DNA of 63,887 nucleotides from SIG78 sp045587205 (GCA_045587205.1 JAZNBV010000040.1:1-63887); one strand, 5' to 3'; shown: positions 33,394 to 42,039, counted from the stretch's first letter. Made by a program: numbers and translations. Notes: generated by a model from the letters alone, not told the origin.

Positions 33394-34251
33394 ATGTCAC
33401 AACACGCAGTATTTCTTATTTCGGCGGCTGACCGCAAAGGGTTGCTCGCTGAAACAACAATGTTTTTTTACAAGCGTTCATTCAACATTCTGCATTGCCG
33501 GCAGTACACCGATGCGCTGGAAAACAGCTATTTTATGCGTATAAAGATCGATCTGACTGGTATGACAATGACGCGGCGGGCACTTGAAAACGAATTTGCC
33601 GAACTTGGCAGGGCGCTGCAGTTCACGTTCAAAGTCTATTATTCTGATTCGGTCAGCCGGATGGCAATTATGGTCAGCAAGACATCGCACTGTCTGTACG
33701 ATCTGCTGGTGCGTTGCGAAGACGGTTTTCTGCCGTGCGAAGTACCTTTGATCATCAGCAATCACCCGGATCTGGAAGCAGTTGCCGACCGTTTCAATAT
33801 ACCCTATTACTGCTGCCCGATCATAAATAAAGATAAAGCCGCACAGGAAGCGGAAGTGATCGAGCTTTGCGATAAACATCACATCGATCTGGTGGTTATG
33901 GCCCGCTATATGCAGGTTTTGAGCGATGATTTTATAGCGCATTTCAAAGGCAATATCATCAATATCCATCACGCTTTTCTGCCGGCGTTTCAGGGGAGTA
34001 ATCCCTATAACCGCGCGTGGGAACGCGGGGTGAAGATGATCGGGGCAACAGCCCATTACGCTACGGCTGACCTGGATGAAGGCCCGATCATTGAACAGGA
34101 TGTGGAGCGTGTATCGCACGAACAGTCTCCGGCAGATCTGCGGGAGATCGGGCGCGATATTGAGCGTCGCGTGCTGACCCGGGCGGTCAAGGCGCATCTG
34201 GAACACCGGGTGATAACCGCCGGTCTGCGCACTATTGTTTTTGACGGCTGA
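33394..34251 (+). CDS. purU: Formyltetrahydrofolate deformylase
   Basis: A 285-residue enzyme that hydrolyses 10-formyl-THF to formate and THF, balancing one-carbon pools. An N-terminal ACT domain (residues 1 to about 80) precedes the formyltransferase-fold hydrolase domain. Catalytic Asn-His-Asp are seen in NIHHAFLPAFQG and ADLDEGPIIEQD. Length fits PurU. The ribosome-binding site TGAGG is clear. It stands 21 bp after lepB and may belong to the same transcript. Confidence 0.92.
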   Translation: MSQHAVFLISAADRKGLLAETTMFFYKRSFNILHCRQYTDALENSYFMRIKIDLTGMTMTRRALENEFAELGRALQFTFKVYYSDSVSRMAIMVSKTSHCLYDLLVRCEDGFLPCEVPLIISNHPDLEAVADRFNIPYYCCPIINKDKAAQEAEVIELCDKHHIDLVVMARYMQVLSDDFIAHFKGNIINIHHAFLPAFQGSNPYNRAWERGVKMIGATAHYATADLDEGPIIEQDVERVSHEQSPADLREIGRDIERRVLTRAVKAHLEHRVITAGLRTIVFDG

Positions 34252-34285
34252 AAAACTTGTTTTGGTTACGGGGAGCTGACAGCAG

Positions 34286-35428
34286 ATGATCTATTCGGTA
34301 TTTTTTATACCGCCATTGGTGATATGGCGGGCAGTTGCGGTGCTGAAAGTCAATATTTACACCAAACTGCTGCTGTCGCTGATCACTTTGCTGGCGGTAT
34401 TCAAATACCAGATCATTTACTATCTGGGCGGGCCGATGTTTTTTGCACCCGATGTGCCGCCGTGGGTGCTGGTAACGGGGAATCTGCTTTACGGCTGGAG
34501 CTTTTTCTTCTTTTTTCTGCTGGCGATCAGCGAAATTATCCTGCTGATATGGCGGGTGATCGCGCATCTGCGCAAAAAAACGCTGTCGGAAAATTTTCGC
34601 AAATACAATAATCGCCTGAATCTCATACTGCTGATCACCGCATTGCTGCTGACACTTTACGCGCTTTACGAAGGCGCCTGCCAGCCGCGGGTAAAAGAAT
34701 TTACTTACACATCACAAGCGATCCCCGCCACAGCTGACGGCATCCGCATTGCCGTGCTGGCAGATTTGCATATAGATGTGCTGACCCGGGCGCCGCGCAT
34801 CAGAAAAATCGTTGCCAAAACCAATGCGCTCCAGCCCGATCTGACGGTGATCGTTGGCGATATCGTTGACGGAACTGTTGCACAGCGCAGCAAAGATGTA
34901 TCAGTGCTGAATGAACTTGCTGCACCGCTGGGTATTTACGCAGTAGCGGGCAATCACGAATATTTTTCAGGTTACAGCGAGTGGATGGAGTTTTTCAAAT
35001 CAAGCAAGATCAGGATGCTGGAAAATTCTTCCGTAAAACTGCCCAACAATATTTATATTGCAGGCGTGACCGACTTTATGGCGCGTAAAAGATCTTTGCC
35101 GCTGCCTGATGCCCGCAAAGCACTCCAAAATATCCTGCCCGAAGAATTTGTGATCTACCTTGCCCACCGCCCTGGCGAAGCAGCCAAAGCCGCACCGCTG
35201 GGGGCTGATCTGCAATTTTCGGGTCACACGCACGGCGGAATGATTTGGGGATTTGACCGCATCGTGGGCAGGTTCAACGATAATTTCTATTCAGGGTGGT
35301 ACAAGCTCGGAACATTGGATCTGTATGTTTCCAACGGTACGGCTATATGGAACGGTTTCCCGTTCCGGCTGGGCAGAGCAAGCGAGATAACACTTATTAC
35401 ATTAAAAAGTATAAAACAGAAGGAGTAA
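34286..35428 (+). CDS. Membrane-anchored metallophosphoesterase (YkuE-like)
   Basis: A 380-residue protein with about four N-terminal hydrophobic helices (residues 1-135) and a calcineurin-like phosphoesterase domain facing the periplasm. Metal motifs are AVLADLHID, IVGDIVDG, AGNHEY, and SGHTHGGMIW. Similar YkuE/YaeI proteins act as lipid or UDP-diacylglucosamine-type phosphodiesterases or have unknown substrates. It is followed four bases later by the SGNH lipoprotein, so the two are surely co-transcribed. Confidence 0.88.
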   Translation: MIYSVFFIPPLVIWRAVAVLKVNIYTKLLLSLITLLAVFKYQIIYYLGGPMFFAPDVPPWVLVTGNLLYGWSFFFFFLLAISEIILLIWRVIAHLRKKTLSENFRKYNNRLNLILLITALLLTLYALYEGACQPRVKEFTYTSQAIPATADGIRIAVLADLHIDVLTRAPRIRKIVAKTNALQPDLTVIVGDIVDGTVAQRSKDVSVLNELAAPLGIYAVAGNHEYFSGYSEWMEFFKSSKIRMLENSSVKLPNNIYIAGVTDFMARKRSLPLPDARKALQNILPEEFVIYLAHRPGEAAKAAPLGADLQFSGHTHGGMIWGFDRIVGRFNDNFYSGWYKLGTLDLYVSNGTAIWNGFPFRLGRASEITLITLKSIKQKE

Positions 35429-35432
35429 AATT

Positions 35433-36632
35433 ATGAAAAGAGTTATGTATGTAACTTTGCTGGCATTGAGTGCATTGGCAATTACCGGGTGCTGCTGCTC
35501 AAAAACTCTCCGCAGTGATGTGCTTGACGGCACGGTGCCGGTTCAGCAGAACAATTTTTTTCTGCCGCAGGTAGTCTATGCGGTGCCGGGCGTGGAGTGC
35601 AATATCTATTTCAAGAATATTTTTCTGGCGCTCAACCAGAGCAATTATATGTATGATGTAGATTGTGCAGTTGGAAAACAGCGGCTCAAGCGTTGGTATT
35701 TTACTCCCGGAGATAATGATGCCGGTAAAAGTTACAAGTTGGATATAAAGGTTTACGATCAAAACGAAAACCTCGTGGCGCAAGGCTCCTGCGAAATCAA
35801 AGTTGCACCGCGCAATGCCGGCAAAGGTAAAAAAGTTTCCATACTTATGATCGGTGACAGTCTGACCAACGCCACAGCGTATCCGCGTCAGCTGAAAACA
35901 CTCTGCCTGGGAACAGACAACCCGGAACTCCAGATGATCGGTACGCACGCCGGGGGAGGGCGCAGGATCGGTGCTGACGGGGTGGCGCACGAGGGATACG
36001 GCGGCTGGAAGTGGAACACTTTTCTGGAAAAATACAATACCAAAAGCCAGAATTATGGCGCAAAAAGTAAATTTCTCTTTCCGCAGAACGATGGCAAACT
36101 CAAATTCAGCGTAAAAGATTATCTTGAAAAATACAACAACGGCGAAAAACCCGATATCGTTACATTTCAGCTGGGCGTGAATGATGTGTTCTGGGCGCGG
36201 AAAGATACTATTGACCAATTCTGCAAAGATATCCTTGCCAACGCCGACCGTTTGATCAACGCTATGCGCAAAGAGTTGCCGGACGCTTTGTTCGGGGTGG
36301 GGTTTGTTACCCCCGGAGCCGATCAGAATGCTTTTGCTGTAAGTTATCACTGTGGTCAGACTTCCTGGGATTATTACCGCAACCATTTCCGTTTGAATCA
36401 GGCAATGGCAAAGCATATTGCTGAAAAATACAAGGATGGAAAACTGGTGATGATTCCGGTGAATGTCAATCTGGATACTGAAAACAATTTCCCTGCGCGT
36501 CCCGTGAAAAAGAATTTCCATAACCCGGATACCGGATTGTGCCAGAACAACGGCGTGCATCCGGCGGTAATCGGCTACAAACAGATGGGCGACAGTTACT
36601 ACGCCTGGCTGAAAAATATGCTTGCAAAATAA
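35433..36632 (+). CDS. SGNH/GDSL hydrolase lipoprotein
   Basis: A 399-residue esterase-like protein. The N-terminus is a lipoprotein signal (LSALAITGC, three cysteines in a row after it). An immunoglobulin-like region covers about residues 35-130. SGNH blocks follow: block I GDSLTNAT (Ser), block II G in THAGGGRR, block III LGVNDVF (Asn), block V NNGVHPAVIGY (Asp/His). It would remove acyl or acetyl groups from sugars or lipids at the cell surface. An AAGGAG site lies just before the ATG. It probably forms a pair with the upstream phosphoesterase. Confidence 0.85.
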   Translation: MKRVMYVTLLALSALAITGCCCSKTLRSDVLDGTVPVQQNNFFLPQVVYAVPGVECNIYFKNIFLALNQSNYMYDVDCAVGKQRLKRWYFTPGDNDAGKSYKLDIKVYDQNENLVAQGSCEIKVAPRNAGKGKKVSILMIGDSLTNATAYPRQLKTLCLGTDNPELQMIGTHAGGGRRIGADGVAHEGYGGWKWNTFLEKYNTKSQNYGAKSKFLFPQNDGKLKFSVKDYLEKYNNGEKPDIVTFQLGVNDVFWARKDTIDQFCKDILANADRLINAMRKELPDALFGVGFVTPGADQNAFAVSYHCGQTSWDYYRNHFRLNQAMAKHIAEKYKDGKLVMIPVNVNLDTENNFPARPVKKNFHNPDTGLCQNNGVHPAVIGYKQMGDSYYAWLKNMLAK

Positions 36633-36650
36633 ATCAAGGTGTTAAAAAAA

Positions 36651-36686
36651 CACTCTCCCGCGCAGCAGCTGTTGCGCGGGAGAGTG
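36651..36686 (-). terminator. Intrinsic terminator of the histidine phosphatase gene
   Basis: CACTCTCCCGCGCA (36651-36664) pairs perfectly with TGCGCGGGAGAGTG (36673-36686). Read on the minus strand it is followed by seven T. It may also slow the convergent SGNH transcript. Confidence 0.85.
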
Positions 36687-36706
36687 GTAAATATCTGCAG
36701 ATTTTT

Positions 36707-37369
36707 TTACAGCGGAAGCAGGTCGTTTTGTTCGATGTTTTCGAGGTGAGCCGTATCGTTCCAGGTAACCAGCTGCCAGACGCCGGTTTTTTTATAGCGG
36801 AAAACAGCTATGCTGGCGTTGTTGCAGAATGGTCTTACATTGGGTGCGGCTATCGGGCCGGTACAGTGTCGCAGCATCCGCTGCATTGCTCCGCCGTGAG
36901 TCACCAGCAGGATGTTGCGGCCCGCAGATTTTTCCGCTATACCATTGATAAAACTGCTGACCCGCTGCTGAAACTCCTGAATAGTTTCTCCGTCAGGTAC
37001 AGTTACATCGGGCGTATCTTCGCGGAATGCACTCAAGGCATTGGGTACTTCTTGAATTATATCAGCCAACCGCCGTCCCTGCCAGGCGCCTAAAAGCCAT
37101 TCGCGCAGCTGCGGTGCCAAATTGAGCGTAAGCTCCGGGTGATACTGCAATATAGCGCGGGCGGTTTCCTGTGCGCGGTCAAGGTCGCTGGAATAAGCCG
37201 CGTCAAAATGGCGTTTTTTCAAGCGTTCCGCAACCGCCTGTGCCTGGCAGCGGCCCAATGCATCAAGTTGAGTATTCAACTGACCCTGCAGTGTGCCGGA
37301 TTGGTTGAAGTCGGTCTGCCCGTGGCGCACAACTACAAACTGACAAACATCTTCAGGAATATTTTTCAT
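36707..37369 (-). CDS. Histidine phosphatase family protein (phosphoglycerate mutase-like)
   Basis: A 220-residue branch 1 histidine phosphatase. The phospho-accepting histidine is in VVVRHGQTDFN near residue 15; the second histidine is in LLVTHGGAMQRML. Arginine and glutamate pocket residues are present (RAQETARAIL, LREWLLGAWQGR). Members include alpha-ribazole phosphatase (CobC), sugar phosphatases and cofactor-dependent mutases; nothing nearby picks one. ATG 37369 is chosen over a TTG 15 bases upstream. Confidence 0.87.
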   Translation of the reverse strand: MKNIPEDVCQFVVVRHGQTDFNQSGTLQGQLNTQLDALGRCQAQAVAERLKKRHFDAAYSSDLDRAQETARAILQYHPELTLNLAPQLREWLLGAWQGRRLADIIQEVPNALSAFREDTPDVTVPDGETIQEFQQRVSSFINGIAEKSAGRNILLVTHGGAMQRMLRHCTGPIAAPNVRPFCNNASIAVFRYKKTGVWQLVTWNDTAHLENIEQNDLLPL

Positions 37370-37387
37370 ATACAAATCAATCAAAAG

Positions 37388-37413
37388 GGCTGTTACCGGT
37401 TATGGAAACAGCC
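37388..37413 (-). terminator. Probable terminator of the CBM9-like gene
   Basis: GGCTGTT (37388-37394) pairs with AACAGCC (37407-37413) around a 12-base loop; on the minus strand CCCTTTTGATT follows. The U-tract is short, so strength is moderate. Confidence 0.55.
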
Positions 37414-37432
37414 ATTGTTTTGACTGCGTTTT

Positions 37433-38098
37433 TCAGCAGAATTCCAGTACGCCGAAATCTTCCGGTCGGTGGAAGTTGAGAACTCTCACCGGATTCCAGG
37501 CCAGCCAGTGCGGATGGCTGGTGGCATCGCCGCATTTGTAGGCATTCATACGCCACAGAGTGCCGGCTTTGGGCAGCTGGATATCGGCATATTTTCTGAT
37601 CAGCGCATAGGGGAAGAAAAATCCCACGCGGTAGTTGGTATCGCCCACAATTTCGGGTTCTACAACATCGGGCATAGTGTGGAATTTTTTGACCATACTG
37701 ATATCTTCATCGGGCAGAATATCCATATCGGCAAAACCGCCTTCGGGCTTGCGGGTGTTGTCGCGGATGTAATAAAGAAGCATACCGCTGCCGCAGTTCA
37801 TTTCCAGATTGAAATAGCCGAAACCGGGCAGCTCAAAGAAAAATTCTGTGCAGCTGTCGCGGCATACCTGACCCTGAAAACCAGTGGATACACTGCGTAC
37901 ATAGTAATCATCGACATTGAAAAGTCCATAGATGCCCTGATCGTCATACTGCAGTTTCAGTTCAGCTTTGGGCTGGTGGTTGCTGCCTTCGCTGCGGGCA
38001 TTGACAATACGCAATGCTTCAACATCTTTCCAGCAGGCACTGTCCCAGGCGGCACTGATATCCACCGCAGCTGCGGCGCGTTTGATTTGGTACTTCAT
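37433..38098 (-). CDS. Carbohydrate-binding family 9-like protein
   Basis: A 221-residue beta-sandwich protein without a signal peptide, resembling the CBM9-like domain found alone in many Bacteroidetes and Lentisphaerae. Family-like stretches include AAVDISAAWDSACWKDVE at the start, YDDQGIYGLFNVDD and CRDSCTEFFFELPGFGYFNLEMN in the middle. It might bind a sugar in the cytoplasm or be a carbohydrate-acting enzyme relic; no activity is assigned. The ATG at 38098 follows AAAGG. It has its own predicted promoter at 38146, between it and an upstream small-RNA unit. Confidence 0.75.
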   Translation of the reverse strand: MKYQIKRAAAAVDISAAWDSACWKDVEALRIVNARSEGSNHQPKAELKLQYDDQGIYGLFNVDDYYVRSVSTGFQGQVCRDSCTEFFFELPGFGYFNLEMNCGSGMLLYYIRDNTRKPEGGFADMDILPDEDISMVKKFHTMPDVVEPEIVGDTNYRVGFFFPYALIRKYADIQLPKAGTLWRMNAYKCGDATSHPHWLAWNPVRVLNFHRPEDFGVLEFC

Positions 38099-38145
38099 AA
38101 TAAAAACCTTTCTGTTTGGCTTGTTTTGTATATGCAATGAATTTC

Positions 38146-38173
38146 AATATAACAGAAAAAATGAAAAATCCAA
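38146..38173 (-). promoter_or_regulatory. Predicted promoter of the CBM9-like gene
   Basis: On the minus strand TTGGAT (38173-38168), 16 bases, TATATT (38151-38146). It lies downstream of the small-RNA terminator, so the gene does not depend on readthrough. Confidence 0.6.
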
Positions 38174-38212
38174 ATCTGCAATGCAAAAAATCCGGAAAAA
38201 TCACCAAAGTGT

Positions 38213-38338
38213 ATAAAAAAAGATCCGGAGCAGGTGGGGGAACACTGCTCCGGCAAGAATGAACACAGCCAACACCCAAGGGGAGGCGGGGAACCTAATT
38301 AAGTATAGAGAGTGTCGCTGCCATACGCCCATCCTTGT
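38213..38338 (-). ncRNA. Candidate small non-coding RNA, unknown family
   Basis: A complete transcription unit without a convincing reading frame: promoter at 38346-38373, expected transcription start near 38338, about 126 nt of GC-rich sequence, and a strong terminator ending in U7 at 38215. Within it CAGCGACAC (about 38310-38302) can pair with GTGTTGGCTG further 3' (one bulge), closing a loop that contains a C-rich segment. The surroundings are very AT-rich, making the GC island stand out. It does not show the SRP Alu/apical consensus, the RNase P or tmRNA landmarks, and I could not fit it to 6S RNA. Because the CBM9-like gene downstream has its own promoter, an independent RNA is preferred over a 5' leader or riboswitch. 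Confidence 0.55.
38215..38253 (-). terminator. Intrinsic terminator of the candidate small RNA
   Basis: CCGGAGCAG (38225-38233) pairs with CTGCTCCGG (38245-38253) over an 11-base loop; the minus strand continues ATC then seven T. Confidence 0.85.
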
Positions 38339-38345
38339 GACAGTT

Positions 38346-38373
38346 AATATAGCAGTTTTCAGAGATTTTTCAA
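38346..38373 (-). promoter_or_regulatory. Predicted promoter of the candidate small RNA
   Basis: On the minus strand TTGAAA (38373-38368), 16 bases, TATATT (38351-38346). Confidence 0.6.
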
Positions 38374-38445
38374 CACAGTACTTTGAAAAAAAGGAAAAAA
38401 AAGTTATTTTTTTGACCTGAAAATGTGTAAAAAGTGCCAATAATC

Positions 38446-38484
<39 letters not shown>

Positions 38485-38497
38485 ACTGATTTTCCGC

Positions 38498-38525
38498 TTG
38501 GAAAATGCCCGTCTGATGATATATT
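38498..38525 (+). promoter_or_regulatory. Predicted promoter of the glutamine amidotransferase gene
   Basis: TTGGAA (38498-38503), 16 bases, TATATT (38520-38525), 14 bases after the T36 tract and about 31 bp before the start codon. Confidence 0.6.
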
Positions 38526-38556
38526 ATCACTGAAAATTAATCATACAGGAGCAGTT

Positions 38557-39276
38557 ATGGAAAACAATAACCGTCCACCGGTGATTCTTATGAATATGGC
38601 GGTAAATGTTATCGGCGATAAAGAGTGTGATACTCTTAAAAGCGACTATGCGTACCGTGTCAGCGAATCCGGTGCTGTACCGATGCTTATACCCTCTATT
38701 GAAAACCATCTTGTTATCGAAAACCTGCTGGACATTGCTGACGGAGTTCTGTTTGTCGGCGGCAAGGATTATCCGCCGGAATATTACAATGCGCCGGCAC
38801 ATCCGGAAACCCGACTCAACCGTTTGCGGCCGCATTTTGATATAGCCTTTGCACAAAGCGTTCTGAAACGGCAGATCCCGGTGCTGGGAATCTGTGCCGG
38901 GTGCCAGCTTTTGAACATTGTTACCGGCGGCAAACTTGTGCAGCATCTGCCCAATGCAGAAGAACACCGCAGCACTGTGCATACGGCAACGCTGGAGCGC
39001 AGCGGATTTTTTTCGCGGGCAGCTGGACTTGTTCCCGGAGCAGAATTTACTGTAAACAGTTTTCACCATCAGGCGGTCGATCCGGAAAATACAGGTGAAA
39101 ATGTGCTGATAACAGCCAGGGCATTTGACGGCTCGGTGGAGGTTATTGAACTGGATATTCCCGGCAGAATGGTAATGGGGGTGCAGTTTCACCCGGAGCG
39201 GATGAGCGGCAATATATCAGTCGGGCTTTTTAATTTGCTCCGCGATGAAGCAATAAAATACCGCCGGAGCAAATGA
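38557..39276 (+). CDS. Class I glutamine amidotransferase-like hydrolase (peptidase C26)
   Basis: A 239-residue protein related to gamma-glutamyl-GABA hydrolase (PuuD) and other C26 peptidases. The catalytic nucleophile is C113 in LGICAGCQLLN; the histidine and glutamate are in GVQFHPERM. LFVGGKDYPPEYY matches the PuuD-like PGG(x)D region. It would hydrolyse gamma-glutamyl amide bonds, for example of polyamine derivatives, but no puu genes are nearby. ATG 38557 follows CAGGAG; the frame is open upstream through the T36 tract, which would encode polyphenylalanine and is rejected. It is a single-gene unit. Confidence 0.88.
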   Translation: MENNNRPPVILMNMAVNVIGDKECDTLKSDYAYRVSESGAVPMLIPSIENHLVIENLLDIADGVLFVGGKDYPPEYYNAPAHPETRLNRLRPHFDIAFAQSVLKRQIPVLGICAGCQLLNIVTGGKLVQHLPNAEEHRSTVHTATLERSGFFSRAAGLVPGAEFTVNSFHHQAVDPENTGENVLITARAFDGSVEVIELDIPGRMVMGVQFHPERMSGNISVGLFNLLRDEAIKYRRSK

Positions 39277-39526
39277 TAACAACTTTTCAGTCACCGGCGG
39301 TTTATCCGGAAAAAAACAGGTGTCTTTATCCGGACAAGCAAGTGAAAGTGTTCCGGATGCTGTAATGCCCGATCCAGTTTTGTGTGTATAGGTTCTCTAT
39401 GCGATTTTCAAGCGTTAATATAACAATGCAAGGTATGCATTACAAGCGGAAAACTCTCATTTTTCATTTTCTCATCATCCGTCGCACGAAGTGCTATGGA
39501 TGACAGGTCATACGGAGCGTAAGCGA

Positions 39527-39644
39527 ATGCTTCATATTGTGGAGCTTTGGCGGCTTGCCGCGGCGTAATGAAATGAAGACGGAAACAATGCTTCATAGCG
39601 GAATGGAATGGCTTGCCGCGGCGTAATGAAATGAAGACGGGAGC
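39527..39644. repeat. Two-copy imperfect tandem repeat, period about 58 bp
   Basis: An identical 31-base block starting GGCTTGCCGCGGCGTAATGA occurs at 39552-39582 and 39610-39640, 58 bases apart. The word AATGCTTCATA precedes each copy, so the duplicated unit is about 58-60 bases with a variable centre. Only two copies are present, without spacers of equal length, so it is not CRISPR. Confidence 0.85.
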
Positions 39645-39785
39645 GGCTTCATCCGCCGTCGCTCTGCGAGCTATGGCGGGACAAGCCAGCAAGGCTTCCG
39701 GAGTTTGGTGAAGATGTGAAGAAAACCTTCGGTTTTAAGTGAAGAGAGGCTTCGCCGCGTGAAGTGAAGTCTTGCGTCTTCGTTA

Positions 39786-39818
39786 TTTTTTTTGCCTTGG
39801 AATCAAGGCAAAAAAAAA
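39786..39818 (-). terminator. Intrinsic terminator of the tRNA-Pro transcript
   Basis: GCCTTG (39794-39799) pairs with CAAGGC (39804-39809) over loop GAAT, flanked by T8 and A9; symmetrical, so it can work on both strands. It follows the tRNA CCA end directly. Confidence 0.85.
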
Positions 39819-39894
39819 TGGTCGGGGTGGCGGGAGTCGAACCCGCGACATCTTGCTCCCAAAGCAAGCGCGCTAGCCACTGCGCTACACCCCG
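39819..39894 (-). tRNA. tRNA-Pro (anticodon UGG)
   Basis: A 76-nt cloverleaf on the minus strand. The acceptor stem is CGGGGTG/CACCCCG, the anticodon stem is CTTGC/GCAAG around loop TTTGGGA (anticodon TGG), the T arm is CGGGTTCGACTCCCG and the discriminator is A. The 3' CCA is encoded in the genome. It reads all proline CCN codons with a modified wobble base, or at least CCA/CCG. It lies just downstream of fabH. Confidence 0.97.
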
Positions 39895-39929
39895 ACTCGT
39901 GATTTTTTCAGAACTTGATATATGTTGTT

Positions 39930-40913
39930 TTACCAACGGATAAGGATCGCACCCCAGGTCAATCCGCCGCCAAATGCTGTCAACAGCACATAGTCGCCCG
40001 GTTCAACCTGTCCGGAACGTTTCATTTCATCAATACATATACCAATACTGGCAGCCGAGGTGTTGCCGTATTTAGCAATGTTCATAAAAACACGCTCTTC
40101 TGCCAGCGGCAGACGCTGGGCAACTGCTTTCATAATCCGTTCATTGGCCTGATGCGGTATCAGCCAGCGCACCTGATCAATCGAAACATTGGCTTCTTCA
40201 AGCACTTTACGGCAGCTGGTAACCATTGCGTTGACCGCCAGTTTGAATACATCGCGGCCCGCCATATGGATGTAATGCATTTTATCATTAACCGTCTGAA
40301 TGCTCGCAGGATTGCGGCTTCCGCCTGCCGGCAGACTCAATATATCCAGACTGTTGCCGTCAACCCCCATATCGGAGGCCAGGAAACAATCATCTTCGCC
40401 GGGACGGTTTTCCAGCAATACTGCCGAAGCTCCGTCGCCGAACAGCACGCAGGTGTTGCGGTCTTCCCAATTGACTACCGAGGAAAGTTTATCCGCACCG
40501 ATCACCAGCACATACTTGTATTTTTTATTCACAGCCATCAGACCGCGCGCAGTTTCCAACGAAAAAATCAGCCCCGAGCAGGCGGCTTCAAGGTCAAAGC
40601 CAAATGCCTTCGTCGCGCCCAAACGGTGCTGCAGTAAACAGGCAGTACTGGGGAAAATGTGGTCAGGTGTAATGGTTGCCACAATAATGGCATTCAGCTC
40701 TTCCGGTGCAACATTCGCCATTTCCAATGCGCGGCGCGCCGCTTTTTCGGCTAAATCAGAACAAGCCTGTTCCGGTGTTGCAATGTGCCGCTGGCAGATG
40801 CCGGTGCGGGTGCGAATCCACTCGTCATTGGTTTCAACCATCTTTTCCAGATCTTCATTGGTCAAAACCTTATCCGGAGCATACGATCCGGTGCCTATGA
40901 TTTTAATACCCAT
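39930..40913 (-). CDS. fabH: Beta-ketoacyl-ACP synthase III
   Basis: A 327-residue condensing enzyme that starts fatty acid synthesis by joining acetyl-CoA (or branched acyl-CoA) with malonyl-ACP. The Cys-His-Asn triad is visible: C112 in EAACSGLIF, His in IPHQANERI, Asn in YGNTSAAS. GDGASAVLL is the usual glycine loop. It follows plsX by 76 bp in the widespread rpmF-plsX-fabH order. tRNA-Pro lies 35 bp beyond the stop. Substrate chain type cannot be read reliably. Confidence 0.96.
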   Translation of the reverse strand: MGIKIIGTGSYAPDKVLTNEDLEKMVETNDEWIRTRTGICQRHIATPEQACSDLAEKAARRALEMANVAPEELNAIIVATITPDHIFPSTACLLQHRLGATKAFGFDLEAACSGLIFSLETARGLMAVNKKYKYVLVIGADKLSSVVNWEDRNTCVLFGDGASAVLLENRPGEDDCFLASDMGVDGNSLDILSLPAGGSRNPASIQTVNDKMHYIHMAGRDVFKLAVNAMVTSCRKVLEEANVSIDQVRWLIPHQANERIMKAVAQRLPLAEERVFMNIAKYGNTSAASIGICIDEMKRSGQVEPGDYVLLTAFGGGLTWGAILIRW

Positions 40914-40989
40914 TTTCCGTGTTACCTTAAACTCTTTGTAAGGTCATTACCTTGCCCCCGCTTGATAACTCCCTGCCTGATATATATTG

Positions 40990-42039
40990 TTAAAACATTG
41001 ATTCAAGTTCTTCTGTCGTTGCGTGACACTCGATCAAACGATCCCGGATGCGTTCATTCATCCGGAAACGGATGGCATCCCGGGCAGTACGGATGGCGTT
41101 GCGTACCGCTTTGGGGCTGGATGATCCGTGCCCGATGATACACACTCCGTTGATCCCAAGCAGCGGTGCGCCGCCGATTTCATCTGCATCACCCATTGCC
41201 TTGAGTTCTACAAAAGCGTTTTTAGCCAGCAGTGCACCGGTCAGGCGCAATGCGTTCTTTTTGATAGCGCTCTTCAGCCAGTTTACCGAAAGCCGCGCCA
41301 GACCTTCGCTGGTTTTAAGCATAACATTGCCGCTGAATCCGTCGGCTATCATCACATCGCACGCGCCCTCAAAGGCACTGTTGCTTTCCACATTGCCCAC
41401 AAAATTTATCGGCATATTTGATAATGCTTTGAACACTGCTTTGGTCAGGGTGTTGCCCTTGCCGTCTTCGCCGCCGACACTCAAAAGTCCAATGCGGGGA
41501 TGCTCTTTTTTGAGGTAGAAACTTGCATAAATTTCCCCCATCAGCGCAAACTGCACCAGATTCCCGGGTTTGCAGTCGGTATTTGCCCCGGCATCGATCA
41601 AGATAAAACGTCCGTGGCGGTGCGGCAGACTTGCTCCCAGCGCCGGACGGTCAATGCCGGGAAGTGTGCGGTTCAAAACTTTAGTTGCCGCCACCAGTGC
41701 TCCGGTATGCCCCGGCGAAACCAATGCCTCAACATCGCCGGCTTTCATAATTCTGGCACACTCGGTGATCGACGAGTTTTTTTTGCCGCGCAGTGATATG
41801 GCCGAAGGATCCGACATTTCCACTGCTGTTTCCGCGTGATGAAGTTTCAGACGCGGGTGGTCGGCAATCCCGTATTTCTGCAGATAAAATCCCAGCTTGC
41901 CGGTGTGACCTACCAGCGTGAATTCGCAATCAGGGTAGTCGTACAGTGCCTGGGTGACACCTTCAACAACAATACCGGGAGCGTAATCGCCGCCCATAGC
42001 ATCAACTGCGATTTTCATTAATTTTTCTGATTCTGCCAT
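40990..42039 (-). CDS. plsX: Phosphate acyltransferase PlsX
   Basis: A 349-residue enzyme that converts acyl-ACP to acyl phosphate for phosphatidic acid synthesis. MKIAVDAMGGDYAPG is the family N-terminus; SPGHTGALVAA, DAGANTDC and IADGFSGNVMLKTSEG follow. The ATG at 42039 is supported by an AAAAGG site nine bases upstream; an internal ATG at 42018 would give the shorter, more usual start and remains possible. It sits between rpmF and fabH. A large inverted repeat ends only about 22 bases before its start. Confidence 0.96.
   Translation of the reverse strand: MAESEKLMKIAVDAMGGDYAPGIVVEGVTQALYDYPDCEFTLVGHTGKLGFYLQKYGIADHPRLKLHHAETAVEMSDPSAISLRGKKNSSITECARIMKAGDVEALVSPGHTGALVAATKVLNRTLPGIDRPALGASLPHRHGRFILIDAGANTDCKPGNLVQFALMGEIYASFYLKKEHPRIGLLSVGGEDGKGNTLTKAVFKALSNMPINFVGNVESNSAFEGACDVMIADGFSGNVMLKTSEGLARLSVNWLKSAIKKNALRLTGALLAKNAFVELKAMGDADEIGGAPLLGINGVCIIGHGSSSPKAVRNAIRTARDAIRFRMNERIRDRLIECHATTEELESMF

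Larger units (their letters stand above)
39277..39818. other. Gene-free stretch with repeats
   Basis: No convincing coding frame or RNA gene was seen in these 542 bases. The first 120 bases contain two TTTATCCGGA copies (near 39300 and 39326). The middle carries a tandem duplication (39527-39644) and several short palindromic words of the type GCTTCGCCGCG and TCCGCCGTCGC. The end is a terminator hairpin next to tRNA-Pro. The texture resembles clustered intergenic repeat elements rather than a decayed gene. Confidence 0.6.

Noticed and set aside
39527..39644. CRISPR array
   Set aside because: Only two copies with a variable interior, no regular spacers and no cas genes in the window.
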